From an uncultured Flavobacteriales bacterium (lineage in GTDB: Bacteria > Bacteroidota > Bacteroidia > Flavobacteriales_G > Salibacteraceae): DNA of 36,215 nt. Below, piece after piece: positions 24,253 through 33,184 of the stretch. The position numbers were made by a program, and so were the translations under genes. Every line of letters starts with the position of its first letter. Position 1 is the stretch's first letter. The stretch spans positions 1 through 36,215 of the forward strand of contig CALSRJ010000007.1 of the NCBI GenBank assembly GCA_943788725.1. Direction: 5' to 3'. The notes under the pieces are model-generated. The model did not search any database and was not told the origin of the DNA. It saw only the letters and a list, made by a program, of their open reading frames with translations.

Positions 24253-25716
24253 ATGCCGAAAACATTAGCACCAACTAGTAATCCTGCCTTGAGTCAAACG
24301 CCACCGCCATCTTTCGAAGCACAGATCCGAAAATTCGAGGAAGGCACAAAGTATGTTCAGTTGCTAAGGCCGGCAACCGTGGGTGGAGGGATCATACGGC
24401 TTACATCTAAGGAGCAAGCTGCTGCGATCAAGCGTTACGATGAAGCGAAGGGGCTGGTGCCGATGAAGTTTGTACCGGCTTCTGGTGCGGCCACGCGCAT
24501 GTTCAAGGGGGTGCTTCAATGGATTGACAATCCGCAAGACCATCAGGAAGCAATCAATGCGTTTTTTGATCGCGCCGAAGAATTTATCTTTTTTGATCAG
24601 TGGCTAGAAGCGGCTAATGATGCCGATGTTGAGACGTACGAGGCAGGAGTTCCATCCAAGGTGAAATGGTTGCAATTATTGGTTTCTGACGAAGGGTTGG
24701 GCTTTGCGTCTAAACCTAAGGGACTATTGCCGTTTCACGCATATCCCGAGCTTGTTACTCCAATTTCGGAGCACTTAAAGGAAGCGATGGAATACGCTAC
24801 ATCTGCCGACAAGGCCCGGCTTCATTTTACGGTTTCTCCTGAACACCACGCATCTTTTGAAAAGGAAGTGGCACATCTCCGGACCCAACCGCCCTTTGAT
24901 CAAATCGAATGGGAAATCGGGTTTTCGCATCAGGATCGGGAGACCGACACCGTGGCGGTGGATGAAAAGAATGCGCCGATTGAGGTCGATGGAAAAATAT
25001 TGCGACGGCCTGGGGGGCATGGAGCTTTGATCCATAACCTCAATGCCCTGGATGCGGATCTTATTTTTATAAAAAACATCGACAATGTTGCCCATGGCCG
25101 ATTGTTAAATGAGACGGTTCGGTACAAGAAGGCCATTGCAGGGATTCTTTTAGAATTGAGGGCTGATTTGCAGCACCTGAACAGTGAGCTTGGAAAGGGC
25201 TTGATCGACGAGGTGCACATCAGAGAATTGAGGGATAAATGGAAGATCCGTATCCCCAAAGATTTTCAAAAATTAAAAGCGTATTTGAAGCGCCCCATTC
25301 GGGTTTGTGGAATGGTCAAAAACCAAGGAGAGCCGGGTGGAGGCCCGTTTTATACCACCGACGGTTTTACAGGTGAGAGTTTGCAAATTGTTGAGCAGGC
25401 GCAGATCAACAAAAAGGACAGCAGACAGCGTCACATTTTGTCGAATGCTACCCATTTCAATCCCGTTGATTTGGTGTGTTACGTCAAGGACCTCAAAGGC
25501 CGACCCATTGACTTGACCCAATACGTGGATGACGACCTCTATTTTATCGCTCAAAAAAGCCACCAAGGGCGCGATATCAAGGCCTTGGAATGGCCGGGGT
25601 TGTGGAATGGCGGAATGGCCCATTGGATCACGATTTTTGTCGAAGTTCCTATCGAAACCTTCAATCCCGTAAAGGAGGTGAGCGATCTGCTCAGGCCGGC
25701 GCATTTGCCGAATTAA
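24253..25716 (+). CDS. DUF4301 family protein
   Basis: A 487-aa protein of the DUF4301 family found in Bacteroidota. The motif MKFVPASGAATRMFKGVL near residue 80 recalls the phosphate/nucleotide-binding loop of nucleotidyltransferase-like folds, and a second conserved block is RRPGGHGALIHNLNALDADLIFIKNIDN. The function is not established; a sugar-nucleotide or nucleotidyl-transfer activity is inferred from the fold only. The start ATG follows directly on a strong promoter; a TTG 9 bp upstream is inside the promoter and rejected. It is divergent from queE. Confidence 0.9.
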   Translation: MPKTLAPTSNPALSQTPPPSFEAQIRKFEEGTKYVQLLRPATVGGGIIRLTSKEQAAAIKRYDEAKGLVPMKFVPASGAATRMFKGVLQWIDNPQDHQEAINAFFDRAEEFIFFDQWLEAANDADVETYEAGVPSKVKWLQLLVSDEGLGFASKPKGLLPFHAYPELVTPISEHLKEAMEYATSADKARLHFTVSPEHHASFEKEVAHLRTQPPFDQIEWEIGFSHQDRETDTVAVDEKNAPIEVDGKILRRPGGHGALIHNLNALDADLIFIKNIDNVAHGRLLNETVRYKKAIAGILLELRADLQHLNSELGKGLIDEVHIRELRDKWKIRIPKDFQKLKAYLKRPIRVCGMVKNQGEPGGGPFYTTDGFTGESLQIVEQAQINKKDSRQRHILSNATHFNPVDLVCYVKDLKGRPIDLTQYVDDDLYFIAQKSHQGRDIKALEWPGLWNGGMAHWITIFVEVPIETFNPVKEVSDLLRPAHLPN

Positions 25717-25839
25717 TAACCTTGTCTTTTTAGGCAACCAATTCGGTTTGTGGCCGTCCACTACGTGGAAAGGTCAAGATGTATTACTTTTATGTGCATT
25801 TTGCCCCAAAGACTGAACCTGAGAATTCGAAAAGTTGTG

Positions 25840-26229
25840 ATGAAAATGAAACCATCGTTGAAGTCGTTGATTGTTAACACGCTAGCGGTTTGTGTGATGC
25901 TCTTGACAGCACTGAACGTTCAAGCCCAAGAAGGGAAGTACGACTTTCCTACGGATAGAGCTGAACTTCCCTACAATGTTTTGGAAATGGTCGAACTGAT
26001 TCAAACGGCATATGAAGCACCCGTTGAGTCTAACGCCTATGTGCAAATGGTGGCGAATGCGGAAGGCTTTCCGGCCCTTGAATTGGGACAAACCTTGTCG
26101 AAAGCACAGGTGAAGAAAGTCACGAAATGGGTAGAGACCAATCCAGCGGTGATCGAGCAATTGTTGATCGCTAGGAAGAAAAATCACGACTTGTATTTTA
26201 ATCCCGAAACCAAGGGAGCGTCCAAATAG
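25840..26229 (+). CDS. Small secreted protein, first gene of the PKD/CHU_C operon
   Basis: A 129-aa protein with a signal peptide (MKMKPSLKSLIVNTLAVCVM, ending NVQAQ). The mature part is about 100 aa and mostly helical, with no known domain. The pattern NAYVQMVANAEGFPA, GQTLSKAQ, WVETNPAVIEQLLIARKK resembles NAFIGEFMQEFDVP, GQDGLSR, WWASRHPVQVGEYIERR in the gene at 32836-33168, so the two are likely distant paralogues at the two ends of the same operon. The ATG at 25840 gives the signal peptide; upstream in-frame starts do not. The next gene begins 6 bp later. I infer a secreted or periplasmic partner of the giant proteins. Confidence 0.75.
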   Translation: MKMKPSLKSLIVNTLAVCVMLLTALNVQAQEGKYDFPTDRAELPYNVLEMVELIQTAYEAPVESNAYVQMVANAEGFPALELGQTLSKAQVKKVTKWVETNPAVIEQLLIARKKNHDLYFNPETKGASK

Positions 26230-26235
26230 CATCAG

Positions 26236-29070
26236 ATGAACATGAAAAGAATTTACGATTCAACATTCGGACGAAGCTCGTTGCTAACCTCAATGACGGT
26301 CTTGGCGTTGATGATGCTGATCGTTGCAGGTGACCTCACTGCTCAGGTGCAGTTTGGGCCTGGAGCTCAGAGCGCGTCCTACACTGACACGAGGGTGCGA
26401 GGATATTATTTCACGGCTCCGACGAACTTCAATATCTGCCAGGTGTATGTAGACAATGCTATGAACAGCAATCTATGGCACGTTGAGGTGGTGAAATTCA
26501 CCAACGGCGCTCCTCCCGCTTGGGCGGGTACGACGAATTCGTTCACGTCATTGTTTTACGCGGATAGCGTATCGGGCACTACCCCCCTCACTACGAATAT
26601 TCCTGTCACCAGTGGAGATATCATTGGTATCTATGGTTCCAGAAGTGGTACAGGAAACAACATGGCCAACAGCTATGATGGAACACAGCCTACGACGAAT
26701 ATTCTAGGAAATACGGTGACCCTTTACCGCAGTGGTATGCAGTTTCCGTTGAACAATCAGCAGATGCACGACATCTGGTCAGAGGTCAATGCCAACACGG
26801 GAAGAATTTTTGGTTTTCATTCTTGTTGCCCTACACCACCGGCTCCTCAAGGGCCTATTTCGGGCGATACCTTGCTTTGCCAGGGCGATACAGTGACTTT
26901 CACCATTCCTTGGGACAGCCTTGCGGTATCCTATGAGTGGACGGTTCCGGCTGGAGATTCAATCGTTTCTGGACAAGGTGATTCTGTACTGGTGGTTGCC
27001 ATAAGCCCCACTTCAATCGGAGGACAGATTTGTGTTGCGATGCTAGACACCTGTACAACGGGTCCGGATACCTGCATTTCGTATTCCATCAATCAACCTC
27101 AAACGCCGGGCAGCATTGCAGGAGCGATTCAGGTCTGTGCGAACAACAGTGCATGGTACTCTATTCCTTCGAATCCAAATGTCATCAGCTATACATGGTA
27201 CTTACCGGCAGGAGGAACCTTCCTCTCTGCCCAAGACAGTAATGCTGTAGAGGTGTTGTTCAGTGGAACTTCGGGTAACGTTTGTGTTTCCGTTTCGGAC
27301 AGCTGTGCAACCAGCGATACCATTTGCACTTGGGTGAATGTAGCAGCATCGCCTTCCTTGGCGAATGCGGGACCGGATAAGGCGATTTGTACCGGTCACT
27401 TGGCACAGCTTTCTGCTGTTTCGCCTTCGGTTGGAACAGGTACATGGACGGTTGTTGCTGCCCCCGGGCCTGGAATTATTTCGGATTCTACGGACAACAC
27501 AGCAACGTATTGGACCAGTACACCTGGTCAGCACGTACTGATGTGGACCACATCCTCTGCTGGATGTCCGAGTACGTCGGATCAGATGGTGATCAATGTG
27601 AACATTACGCCAACGGCTAATTTCTCTACCCAGAATGTATGTGAAGGTGCTCCGGTTGGATTCCAAGATCAAAGTACAGGCAATGGGGCTACTATTACCT
27701 CTTGGCTGTGGGATATGGATGGCAATGGCGTTGACAATCATATCACCCAGAACCCGATCCACAACTACACCAACTCTGGTGTGTACAACGTTCGTCTGAT
27801 CGTAAATGCACAGGGTTGTTCTGATACCCTTTACAAGGATGTATTTGTGAATCCGCGTCCAGACCTTGATATTACCGTAGAGGATGAATGTTACGAGAAG
27901 GCCGTCGAGTTTGACAATAATTCCACCATTTCCATGGGGGCGATTGATTCGGTCTTTTGGAATTTTGGCGATGGAACCGGCATGCAAGCGAGTGGACTTC
28001 CTTTCTTGAACAATGAACCTGTTTATTTTTATGGAGCTCCCGGGGTATACAATGTATCCTTCATGGCGCAATCGGACAGTGGGTGTACCAGTTCGGACCA
28101 ATTGACGGTAGAGGTGTTCCACCTTCCCGTAGCCAGTTTCGAGGCGTTGAACTCATGCCAGTATCAAACCGCAGAGTTCATCGATTTGAGCACGATTGTA
28201 GGTGCAGACATCGAGCGTTGGGCTTGGGATTTTGGTGATGCAAGCGATTCGGCCTTTACACAGGATGTCGAACACGATTATCAGATCAATGGTTTTGTAC
28301 CGGTCTCTCTTCGCATTTGGACGGACGAGGGCTGTTATGACGACACAATCGTCCAGGTAGAGATTTTCCCAACTCCAGTGACGGAATTCAATTTCTCGAA
28401 CCGCGTTTGTTTAGGAGAAGCGCTCGAGTTGGAGCAGCAAACGACCATAGCCTATGGTTCTGTAAATGATTTTACTTGGTTGGTAGCGGATTCGTTCGAA
28501 TACATTGGCCCTACCGCGACCCACTTGTTTGATGAGGTCGGTTGGTATACGGTATCATTGACGTCTGAGTCGAACCAAGGATGTAAGAGTACCGTTGAAA
28601 AAGACGTACCTGTCTACGAAGTGCCGGAAGCAGAGTTCACGTTCATCAGTCAGTGTAAAGACATCGAGGTGTTCTTCAGAGATAGCTCAAGCTTCAGCGA
28701 CGGTGCCTTGGCGAAGTTCACTTGGGATTTTGGTGATGGTAGTGATCTTTCAAACCTTCAGTATCCAAAGCATGCCTTCGATACGCACGGAGTATACAAT
28801 GTGCAATTGACGGTTGAATCCTACAAGGGATGTGTCGACTCTGTTATGTATCCAGTCAACATCTTTGAGCGCGTAACGCCTCGCTTCCGAGTTTCCCCGG
28901 ATAGTGGATGTTCTCCGCTGTACGTTGAGTTCATCGACAGTACTCAGGTACATACTGATCCAGGCCTGCGCTATGTGTGGATGTATGACGAGGAAGTGAT
29001 GCGTGAGGATACAGCCTACTACACCTACGTAAACGTTACGGGTAAGGCAAAGAGTTACGACGTGACTTGA
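26236..29070 (+). CDS. Giant PKD-repeat surface protein, N-terminal part (frameshifted)
   Basis: This 944-aa frame begins with a signal peptide (about 1-36, ending AGDLTAQ), then an N-terminal beta-sandwich (about 37-200), Ig-like domains (about 205-455) and a row of PKD-type domains (markers SWLWDMDGNG, VFWNFGDGTG, WAWDFGDASD, FTWDFGDGSD, YVWMYDEE). It stops after SYDVT at 29068-29070, in the middle of the strand where PKD units normally continue. The next frame (29067-29672) starts LMIYSDEGC, exactly what should follow; one T missing near 29066-29068 explains the break. Intact, the protein would be about 1146 aa and end in a CHU_C domain like its neighbour. As read, the product would lack its sorting signal. 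Confidence 0.85.
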   Translation: MNMKRIYDSTFGRSSLLTSMTVLALMMLIVAGDLTAQVQFGPGAQSASYTDTRVRGYYFTAPTNFNICQVYVDNAMNSNLWHVEVVKFTNGAPPAWAGTTNSFTSLFYADSVSGTTPLTTNIPVTSGDIIGIYGSRSGTGNNMANSYDGTQPTTNILGNTVTLYRSGMQFPLNNQQMHDIWSEVNANTGRIFGFHSCCPTPPAPQGPISGDTLLCQGDTVTFTIPWDSLAVSYEWTVPAGDSIVSGQGDSVLVVAISPTSIGGQICVAMLDTCTTGPDTCISYSINQPQTPGSIAGAIQVCANNSAWYSIPSNPNVISYTWYLPAGGTFLSAQDSNAVEVLFSGTSGNVCVSVSDSCATSDTICTWVNVAASPSLANAGPDKAICTGHLAQLSAVSPSVGTGTWTVVAAPGPGIISDSTDNTATYWTSTPGQHVLMWTTSSAGCPSTSDQMVINVNITPTANFSTQNVCEGAPVGFQDQSTGNGATITSWLWDMDGNGVDNHITQNPIHNYTNSGVYNVRLIVNAQGCSDTLYKDVFVNPRPDLDITVEDECYEKAVEFDNNSTISMGAIDSVFWNFGDGTGMQASGLPFLNNEPVYFYGAPGVYNVSFMAQSDSGCTSSDQLTVEVFHLPVASFEALNSCQYQTAEFIDLSTIVGADIERWAWDFGDASDSAFTQDVEHDYQINGFVPVSLRIWTDEGCYDDTIVQVEIFPTPVTEFNFSNRVCLGEALELEQQTTIAYGSVNDFTWLVADSFEYIGPTATHLFDEVGWYTVSLTSESNQGCKSTVEKDVPVYEVPEAEFTFISQCKDIEVFFRDSSSFSDGALAKFTWDFGDGSDLSNLQYPKHAFDTHGVYNVQLTVESYKGCVDSVMYPVNIFERVTPRFRVSPDSGCSPLYVEFIDSTQVHTDPGLRYVWMYDEEVMREDTAYYTYVNVTGKAKSYDVT

Positions 29071-29672
29071 TGATCTATTCGGATGAAGGCTGCGTTAGTC
29101 ATTACACCTTTGACAGTGCTGTGACCGTATTGCCCCAGCCAGTGGCTGATTTCTCCAATGATCCTGATATTGCCAGGTTGACCACCGCAGATCCATTGGT
29201 GCAATTTAAAAACCTTTCACAGCAAGCCAATTGGTACGTGTGGACGTTCGGTGACGGAGCGCGCTCCAACGAACACAATCCAGCCCACGAGTATCGTGAG
29301 CAAGGTGAGTATGAAATCATGCTTGCGGCGAGAAACGTGTATCAGTGTACAGACACCTTGCGAAAAATGGCCTTCGTCAACCATGCCAACATCCCTTTTA
29401 TTCCAAGCGCGTTCACCCCGAATGGCGATGGGCAGAACGAGGTGTTCTTCGTGGAAGGACTACAGGATATTTCAAAGTTTGAGATGTATATCTATGATCG
29501 ATGGGGTAATCAGATTTATTTCGATGAAGGCTTAGATGCCTCATGGGCGGGAAGAAATTCTCAAAATAGACTCGTGCAGCAGGGAACCTATGCTTATAAG
29601 ATCGTCTACACTCATAACAATGGCGAAGACTTTGAGCTCTTCGGAAACGTAACGGTAATTGGAATTGAATAA
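29067..29672 (+). CDS. C-terminal part of the frameshifted PKD protein, with CHU_C gliding-motility C-terminal domain
   Basis: A 201-aa frame that continues the upstream gene: end of one PKD unit (DEGCVSHYTFDSAVTVLP), one more PKD unit (YVWTFGDGARSNEHNPAHEY), and a CHU_C-type sorting domain (IPFIPSAFTPNGDGQNEVFF, YIYDRWGNQIYFDEG, QGTYAYKIVYTHN, FGNVTVIGIE). It has no signal peptide and no good start codon of its own, so it is not an independent gene. CHU_C domains direct T9SS export of SprB-like proteins and anchor them to the cell surface. The next gene starts 1 bp after its stop. Confidence 0.85.
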   Translation: MMIYSDEGCVSHYTFDSAVTVLPQPVADFSNDPDIARLTTADPLVQFKNLSQQANWYVWTFGDGARSNEHNPAHEYREQGEYEIMLAARNVYQCTDTLRKMAFVNHANIPFIPSAFTPNGDGQNEVFFVEGLQDISKFEMYIYDRWGNQIYFDEGLDASWAGRNSQNRLVQQGTYAYKIVYTHNNGEDFELFGNVTVIGIE

Positions 29673-29673
29673 G

Positions 29674-32600
29674 ATGATGAAGAAATTGTTTCTATTTATA
29701 ACGGCGTTCTTGTTTCTTCTGATCGGACTTTCGTCTACGGAGGCACAAGCCCAGTGCGGCCCGTTGAATTCAACCATGTCGAACAACAATGCCCAAGACG
29801 GCAATATGTTCCACATCGTTGCGACCAATCCAATCCGCATCGATTCCTTTTGGTGCAACTTTTATTCCGGCACCGTTGAGGAAGTGGAGATTTGGTATCG
29901 CGAAGGTGGTTTCGTTGGGTTTCAAAATGCTGCTACCGGCTGGACGAAAATTGACAGTGTCACCAACCTTACTTCAGCAGGCCCAGGAAGCTACACCCAC
30001 GTTCCCATTTTTGTGGACATAGACATTCAACCGGGTTGTACGATATCCTTCTATGTGACGCGTGCTTGGCTGGCAAATTCTGCGCCTTACATGAATTATA
30101 CGAATGGTCCCTTCGGCTCTACGGCTGGACAGACCTATACATCTAATGCTGACATGGCTCTTTCGTATGCTTATGGTAAGGATTATCCTTTCGGCGCTAC
30201 CTTCAATCCGCGTATTTGGAATGGAAGGATACACTACTCATGTATTCCAGCTAGTGTTCCAAGTGCAACCTACACCAGTATTCCAACGGCTTCTTGCTCA
30301 GGAGATACCTTGTGTTATTCCTTCATCCCTGGAAGCGGAATGGCGCCGGGTGCTTGGTCGTGGAATGGTGGGCAGTCGGGGACTATTGTGTCGGCGAACA
30401 ACGACAGCTCTGAAGTGTGCATGACATTTGACGGTACGGTAGTTTTTGATACGGTTTGCCTGACATTGGAAGGCGGATGTGAGAACGTGGATACTTGTTT
30501 TCCAATCACGATCAATCCGCCGGAAGCTGATGCAGGAAATGATACTTCCATTTGCTCCACTACCTATATACTCGATGGAAACGCGGCAGCGGGTTTCTGG
30601 TCTGTCATGGGAGGGGCAGGTACATTTGCCGATCCAACAGTCTACAATACGACCGTCAGTGGTCTTGCTCCTGGAGTGAATACTATGCGCTGGTCAGTGG
30701 CCAACGCAGGGTGCGATACAATCTTTGATGAGGTAAACGTCACCGTTAAGCCAATTCCTGTTGCCCAGTATTTTGCGGACAACGGTTGTGTGGATGGTCC
30801 CATCACCTTTACGGATAACTCCTATGCACTGAATGGAAACATCATTTCATGGGATTGGGATGTAGATGGGGATGGGTCGACAGATTACACCACCAATAGT
30901 TTCAATCATTCCTATGCTACAGCGGGTACTTACTTGGCTCGACTGATCGTCACTGCGAATGGTGGGTGTCAAGATACTTTGATCAAGCCAATCGTCGCTT
31001 CGCCGAACCCGCAAGTGAACTTTAGCTATGCGCCCGAATGCGAAGGCAACGCTATGTCTTTTACAGACCTCACTACCATTTCTTCTGGAAACCTAGATCA
31101 ATGGCTCTGGCAATGGGGAGATGGAAGCAATCCAAGTGGAGCGCAGAGTCCAGCGCACGTATATCTTGCAGACGGTTGGTATATCGTCACTTTGACGGTA
31201 ACCAGCGACTCAGGCTGTTCTATTTCCTATGCTGACAGCGTAGAGGTTTTCTCTATACCAGATGTAGACTTCCTTTCGCCTGAAGTATGCAGCAACGACA
31301 CCGTATTCTACAACGATTCTTCGATCTCTACCCAAGGCATGATCAATTATTGGGAGTGGGATTTCGGCGATGGATGGCCGGTAGATTACAACCAGCACAC
31401 GGCGCACCTGTATGCTACGCACGGAACCTATAATATTCGATTAACCGTAGCTACCGATAAAGGATGTACGAATACCGTAGTGAAGCCTCAGCGTTCTTTC
31501 CCTGTCCCAGTTCCCGACTTCATTCAAGAAGGTCAATGCGAGCGACAGCGCGTGTTGTTCACAGACGACTCTCAATTGGATCCGATGTTCGGATCTGTCA
31601 TGACCTCATGGCACTGGGATTTCGGAGACAGCACAGATGCGACCAACGAACAAGTCGGTCACTTCTATCAGGACCCTGGTTACTATACGCTATCCTTGAC
31701 GCCTTACACCAACTATGGATGTAACCGAACCGAAGGATTTGAAATCCTGATGCGTCCTAAACCAGAAGGAAAGATCTTGATCCTTGACGACAAGGTTTGT
31801 GCTGGGAATGAGATCCATTACCGAGATGAGACCTACTTCGATTATGAATTTGATTCGGTAGGGGTAGTATCGTGGAATTGGGTCTTTGGCGATGGCAATA
31901 GCTCTCTGAAGACAGATCCTTCTAACACCTTTGTGAAGGGAGGAGACTACAATACGCTTCTCATAGTGGAGACGGGATACGGATGTATCGACTCAACGTA
32001 TCGTACAACGATCGTACATCACAATCCAGTCGCTGACTTCCGCATTGATTCTGCGGAAGGATGCTCCCCACATTGTGTCACCTTCATAGATGAGTCTAGG
32101 CTTGCCTCTGGTGAAGACTTGATGTACAAATGGGCGTTTGGTGACGATGAATACAATTTCGAAGACGTCAACCCAACCTACTGTTATCGAGTAGAAAATG
32201 GCATTGGCAAAGAAACCTTCAGGGTTCAACTGGATGTAACCAGTCCCTTTGGTTGTGTGGATTCCTTCTCACATCCTGAGCGCGTGGTCATACATGCAAA
32301 CCCGATCTCTGATTTTGAATTGAGCGAGACATCCATCAGCTTGTTGGAGCCGGTTGTCTTCATCGACAACTATTCCGTAGGCGCTGATTATTGGCTGTGG
32401 GATTTTGGAGATTCAACCACCAATACCTTCCCGAACCCGAATAAGCACGAATACACCGAGCCAGGTCTTTATACGATCGGTTTAACGACTCGAACAGAGT
32501 ATGGCTGCCTTGACTACCTAGAGAAGCGCCTCAACGTGGAGCGTCACCAAACCTTGTATATTCCTAAAAGCTTCACTCCAAATGGTGACGGTATCAACGA

Positions 32601-32829
32601 CTTCTTCCAAATTGTAGGTGAGGACCTAGAATACGTCAAGGTGTTTGTCTATGACCGATGGGGAAAGGAAATTTTCCATGGAGAAGGCGAGGATGCAAAG
32701 TGGGATGGGAAAATCAACGGGACTAACTTGCCGATTGGATCTTATGCCTTCTTAGTAGAATACAAGCAAGTGAATCAGATCAAGCAACTGGTGCGCGGCA
32801 ATGTGATCATTTCTAGAAACGATAAGTAA
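29674..32829 (+). CDS. Giant PKD-repeat surface protein with CHU_C gliding-motility C-terminal domain
   Basis: A 1051-aa intact protein. After the signal peptide (about 1-27, ending EAQAQ) comes an N-terminal beta-sandwich (to about 195), a Cys-rich Ig-like region, then about seven PKD units (SWDWDVDGDG, WLWQWGDGS, WEWDFGDGW, WHWDFGDST, WNWVFGDGN, YKWAFGDDE, WLWDFGDST). The last 90 aa are a CHU_C domain (LYIPKSFTPNGDGINDFFQI, VYDRWGKEIFHGEGE, GSYAFLVEYKQ, RGNVIISR). It is a tandem paralogue of the broken upstream gene. The expected role is adhesion or gliding; an enzyme motif is absent. The start is the ATG 1 bp after the previous stop (a second ATG follows directly). Confidence 0.93.
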   Translation: MMKKLFLFITAFLFLLIGLSSTEAQAQCGPLNSTMSNNNAQDGNMFHIVATNPIRIDSFWCNFYSGTVEEVEIWYREGGFVGFQNAATGWTKIDSVTNLTSAGPGSYTHVPIFVDIDIQPGCTISFYVTRAWLANSAPYMNYTNGPFGSTAGQTYTSNADMALSYAYGKDYPFGATFNPRIWNGRIHYSCIPASVPSATYTSIPTASCSGDTLCYSFIPGSGMAPGAWSWNGGQSGTIVSANNDSSEVCMTFDGTVVFDTVCLTLEGGCENVDTCFPITINPPEADAGNDTSICSTTYILDGNAAAGFWSVMGGAGTFADPTVYNTTVSGLAPGVNTMRWSVANAGCDTIFDEVNVTVKPIPVAQYFADNGCVDGPITFTDNSYALNGNIISWDWDVDGDGSTDYTTNSFNHSYATAGTYLARLIVTANGGCQDTLIKPIVASPNPQVNFSYAPECEGNAMSFTDLTTISSGNLDQWLWQWGDGSNPSGAQSPAHVYLADGWYIVTLTVTSDSGCSISYADSVEVFSIPDVDFLSPEVCSNDTVFYNDSSISTQGMINYWEWDFGDGWPVDYNQHTAHLYATHGTYNIRLTVATDKGCTNTVVKPQRSFPVPVPDFIQEGQCERQRVLFTDDSQLDPMFGSVMTSWHWDFGDSTDATNEQVGHFYQDPGYYTLSLTPYTNYGCNRTEGFEILMRPKPEGKILILDDKVCAGNEIHYRDETYFDYEFDSVGVVSWNWVFGDGNSSLKTDPSNTFVKGGDYNTLLIVETGYGCIDSTYRTTIVHHNPVADFRIDSAEGCSPHCVTFIDESRLASGEDLMYKWAFGDDEYNFEDVNPTYCYRVENGIGKETFRVQLDVTSPFGCVDSFSHPERVVIHANPISDFELSETSISLLEPVVFIDNYSVGADYWLWDFGDSTTNTFPNPNKHEYTEPGLYTIGLTTRTEYGCLDYLEKRLNVERHQTLYIPKSFTPNGDGINDFFQIVGEDLEYVKVFVYDRWGKEIFHGEGEDAKWDGKINGTNLPIGSYAFLVEYKQVNQIKQLVRGNVIISRNDK

Positions 32830-32835
32830 GTAAAG

Positions 32836-33168
32836 ATGAAAGCTCTCTTCTCAAAGTACTCGGTCCTCTTCTTGATGGCTACCCTCTTCTCACTAGGTGC
32901 TGCAGCCCAGCAGGCGACGCCGGCAGATTCTGAACTGGGAAATGCTTACGACCTCTATGAGGTTACCCAAGAGTGGAAGGCTTGGTTCAAACAACCGACT
33001 CCAGCCAATGCGTTCATTGGGGAGTTCATGCAAGAATTTGACGTGCCACAAAGCGGTCAAGACGGCCTCAGTCGAGTGGAGACTTGGTATTGGTGGGCTT
33101 CACGTCACCCCGTTCAGGTAGGAGAATACATTGAGCGGCGCGATAGCCAGCCGGAAGTGCCTGAATAG
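32836..33168 (+). CDS. Small secreted protein, last gene of the PKD/CHU_C operon
   Basis: A 110-aa protein with a signal peptide (MKALFSKYSVLFLMATLFSL, ending GAAAQ) and a helical mature part with many Trp/Phe residues (TQEWKAWFKQPTPANAFIGE, VETWYWWASRHPVQVGEYIE). It appears distantly related to the small protein encoded at 25840-26229. It begins 6 bp after the giant gene stop and ends 16 bp before the convergent mutase stop. Usual neighbours of CHU_C proteins are PorP/SprF-type barrels; here these small proteins take that place. Confidence 0.75.
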   Translation: MKALFSKYSVLFLMATLFSLGAAAQQATPADSELGNAYDLYEVTQEWKAWFKQPTPANAFIGEFMQEFDVPQSGQDGLSRVETWYWWASRHPVQVGEYIERRDSQPEVPE

Positions 33169-33184
33169 GCGATAGCCCTTCCGA

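Noticed and set aside
27202-28122. 306-codon open frame on the minus strand inside the PKD gene
   Set aside because: It is antisense to PKD repeats, rich in Arg/Thr/Ser/His with no known motif; a shadow frame.
29060-29075. Programmed ribosomal frameshift in the PKD gene
   Set aside because: No slippery heptamer or downstream structure is seen, and the intact paralogue has no such junction; a missing base is simpler.
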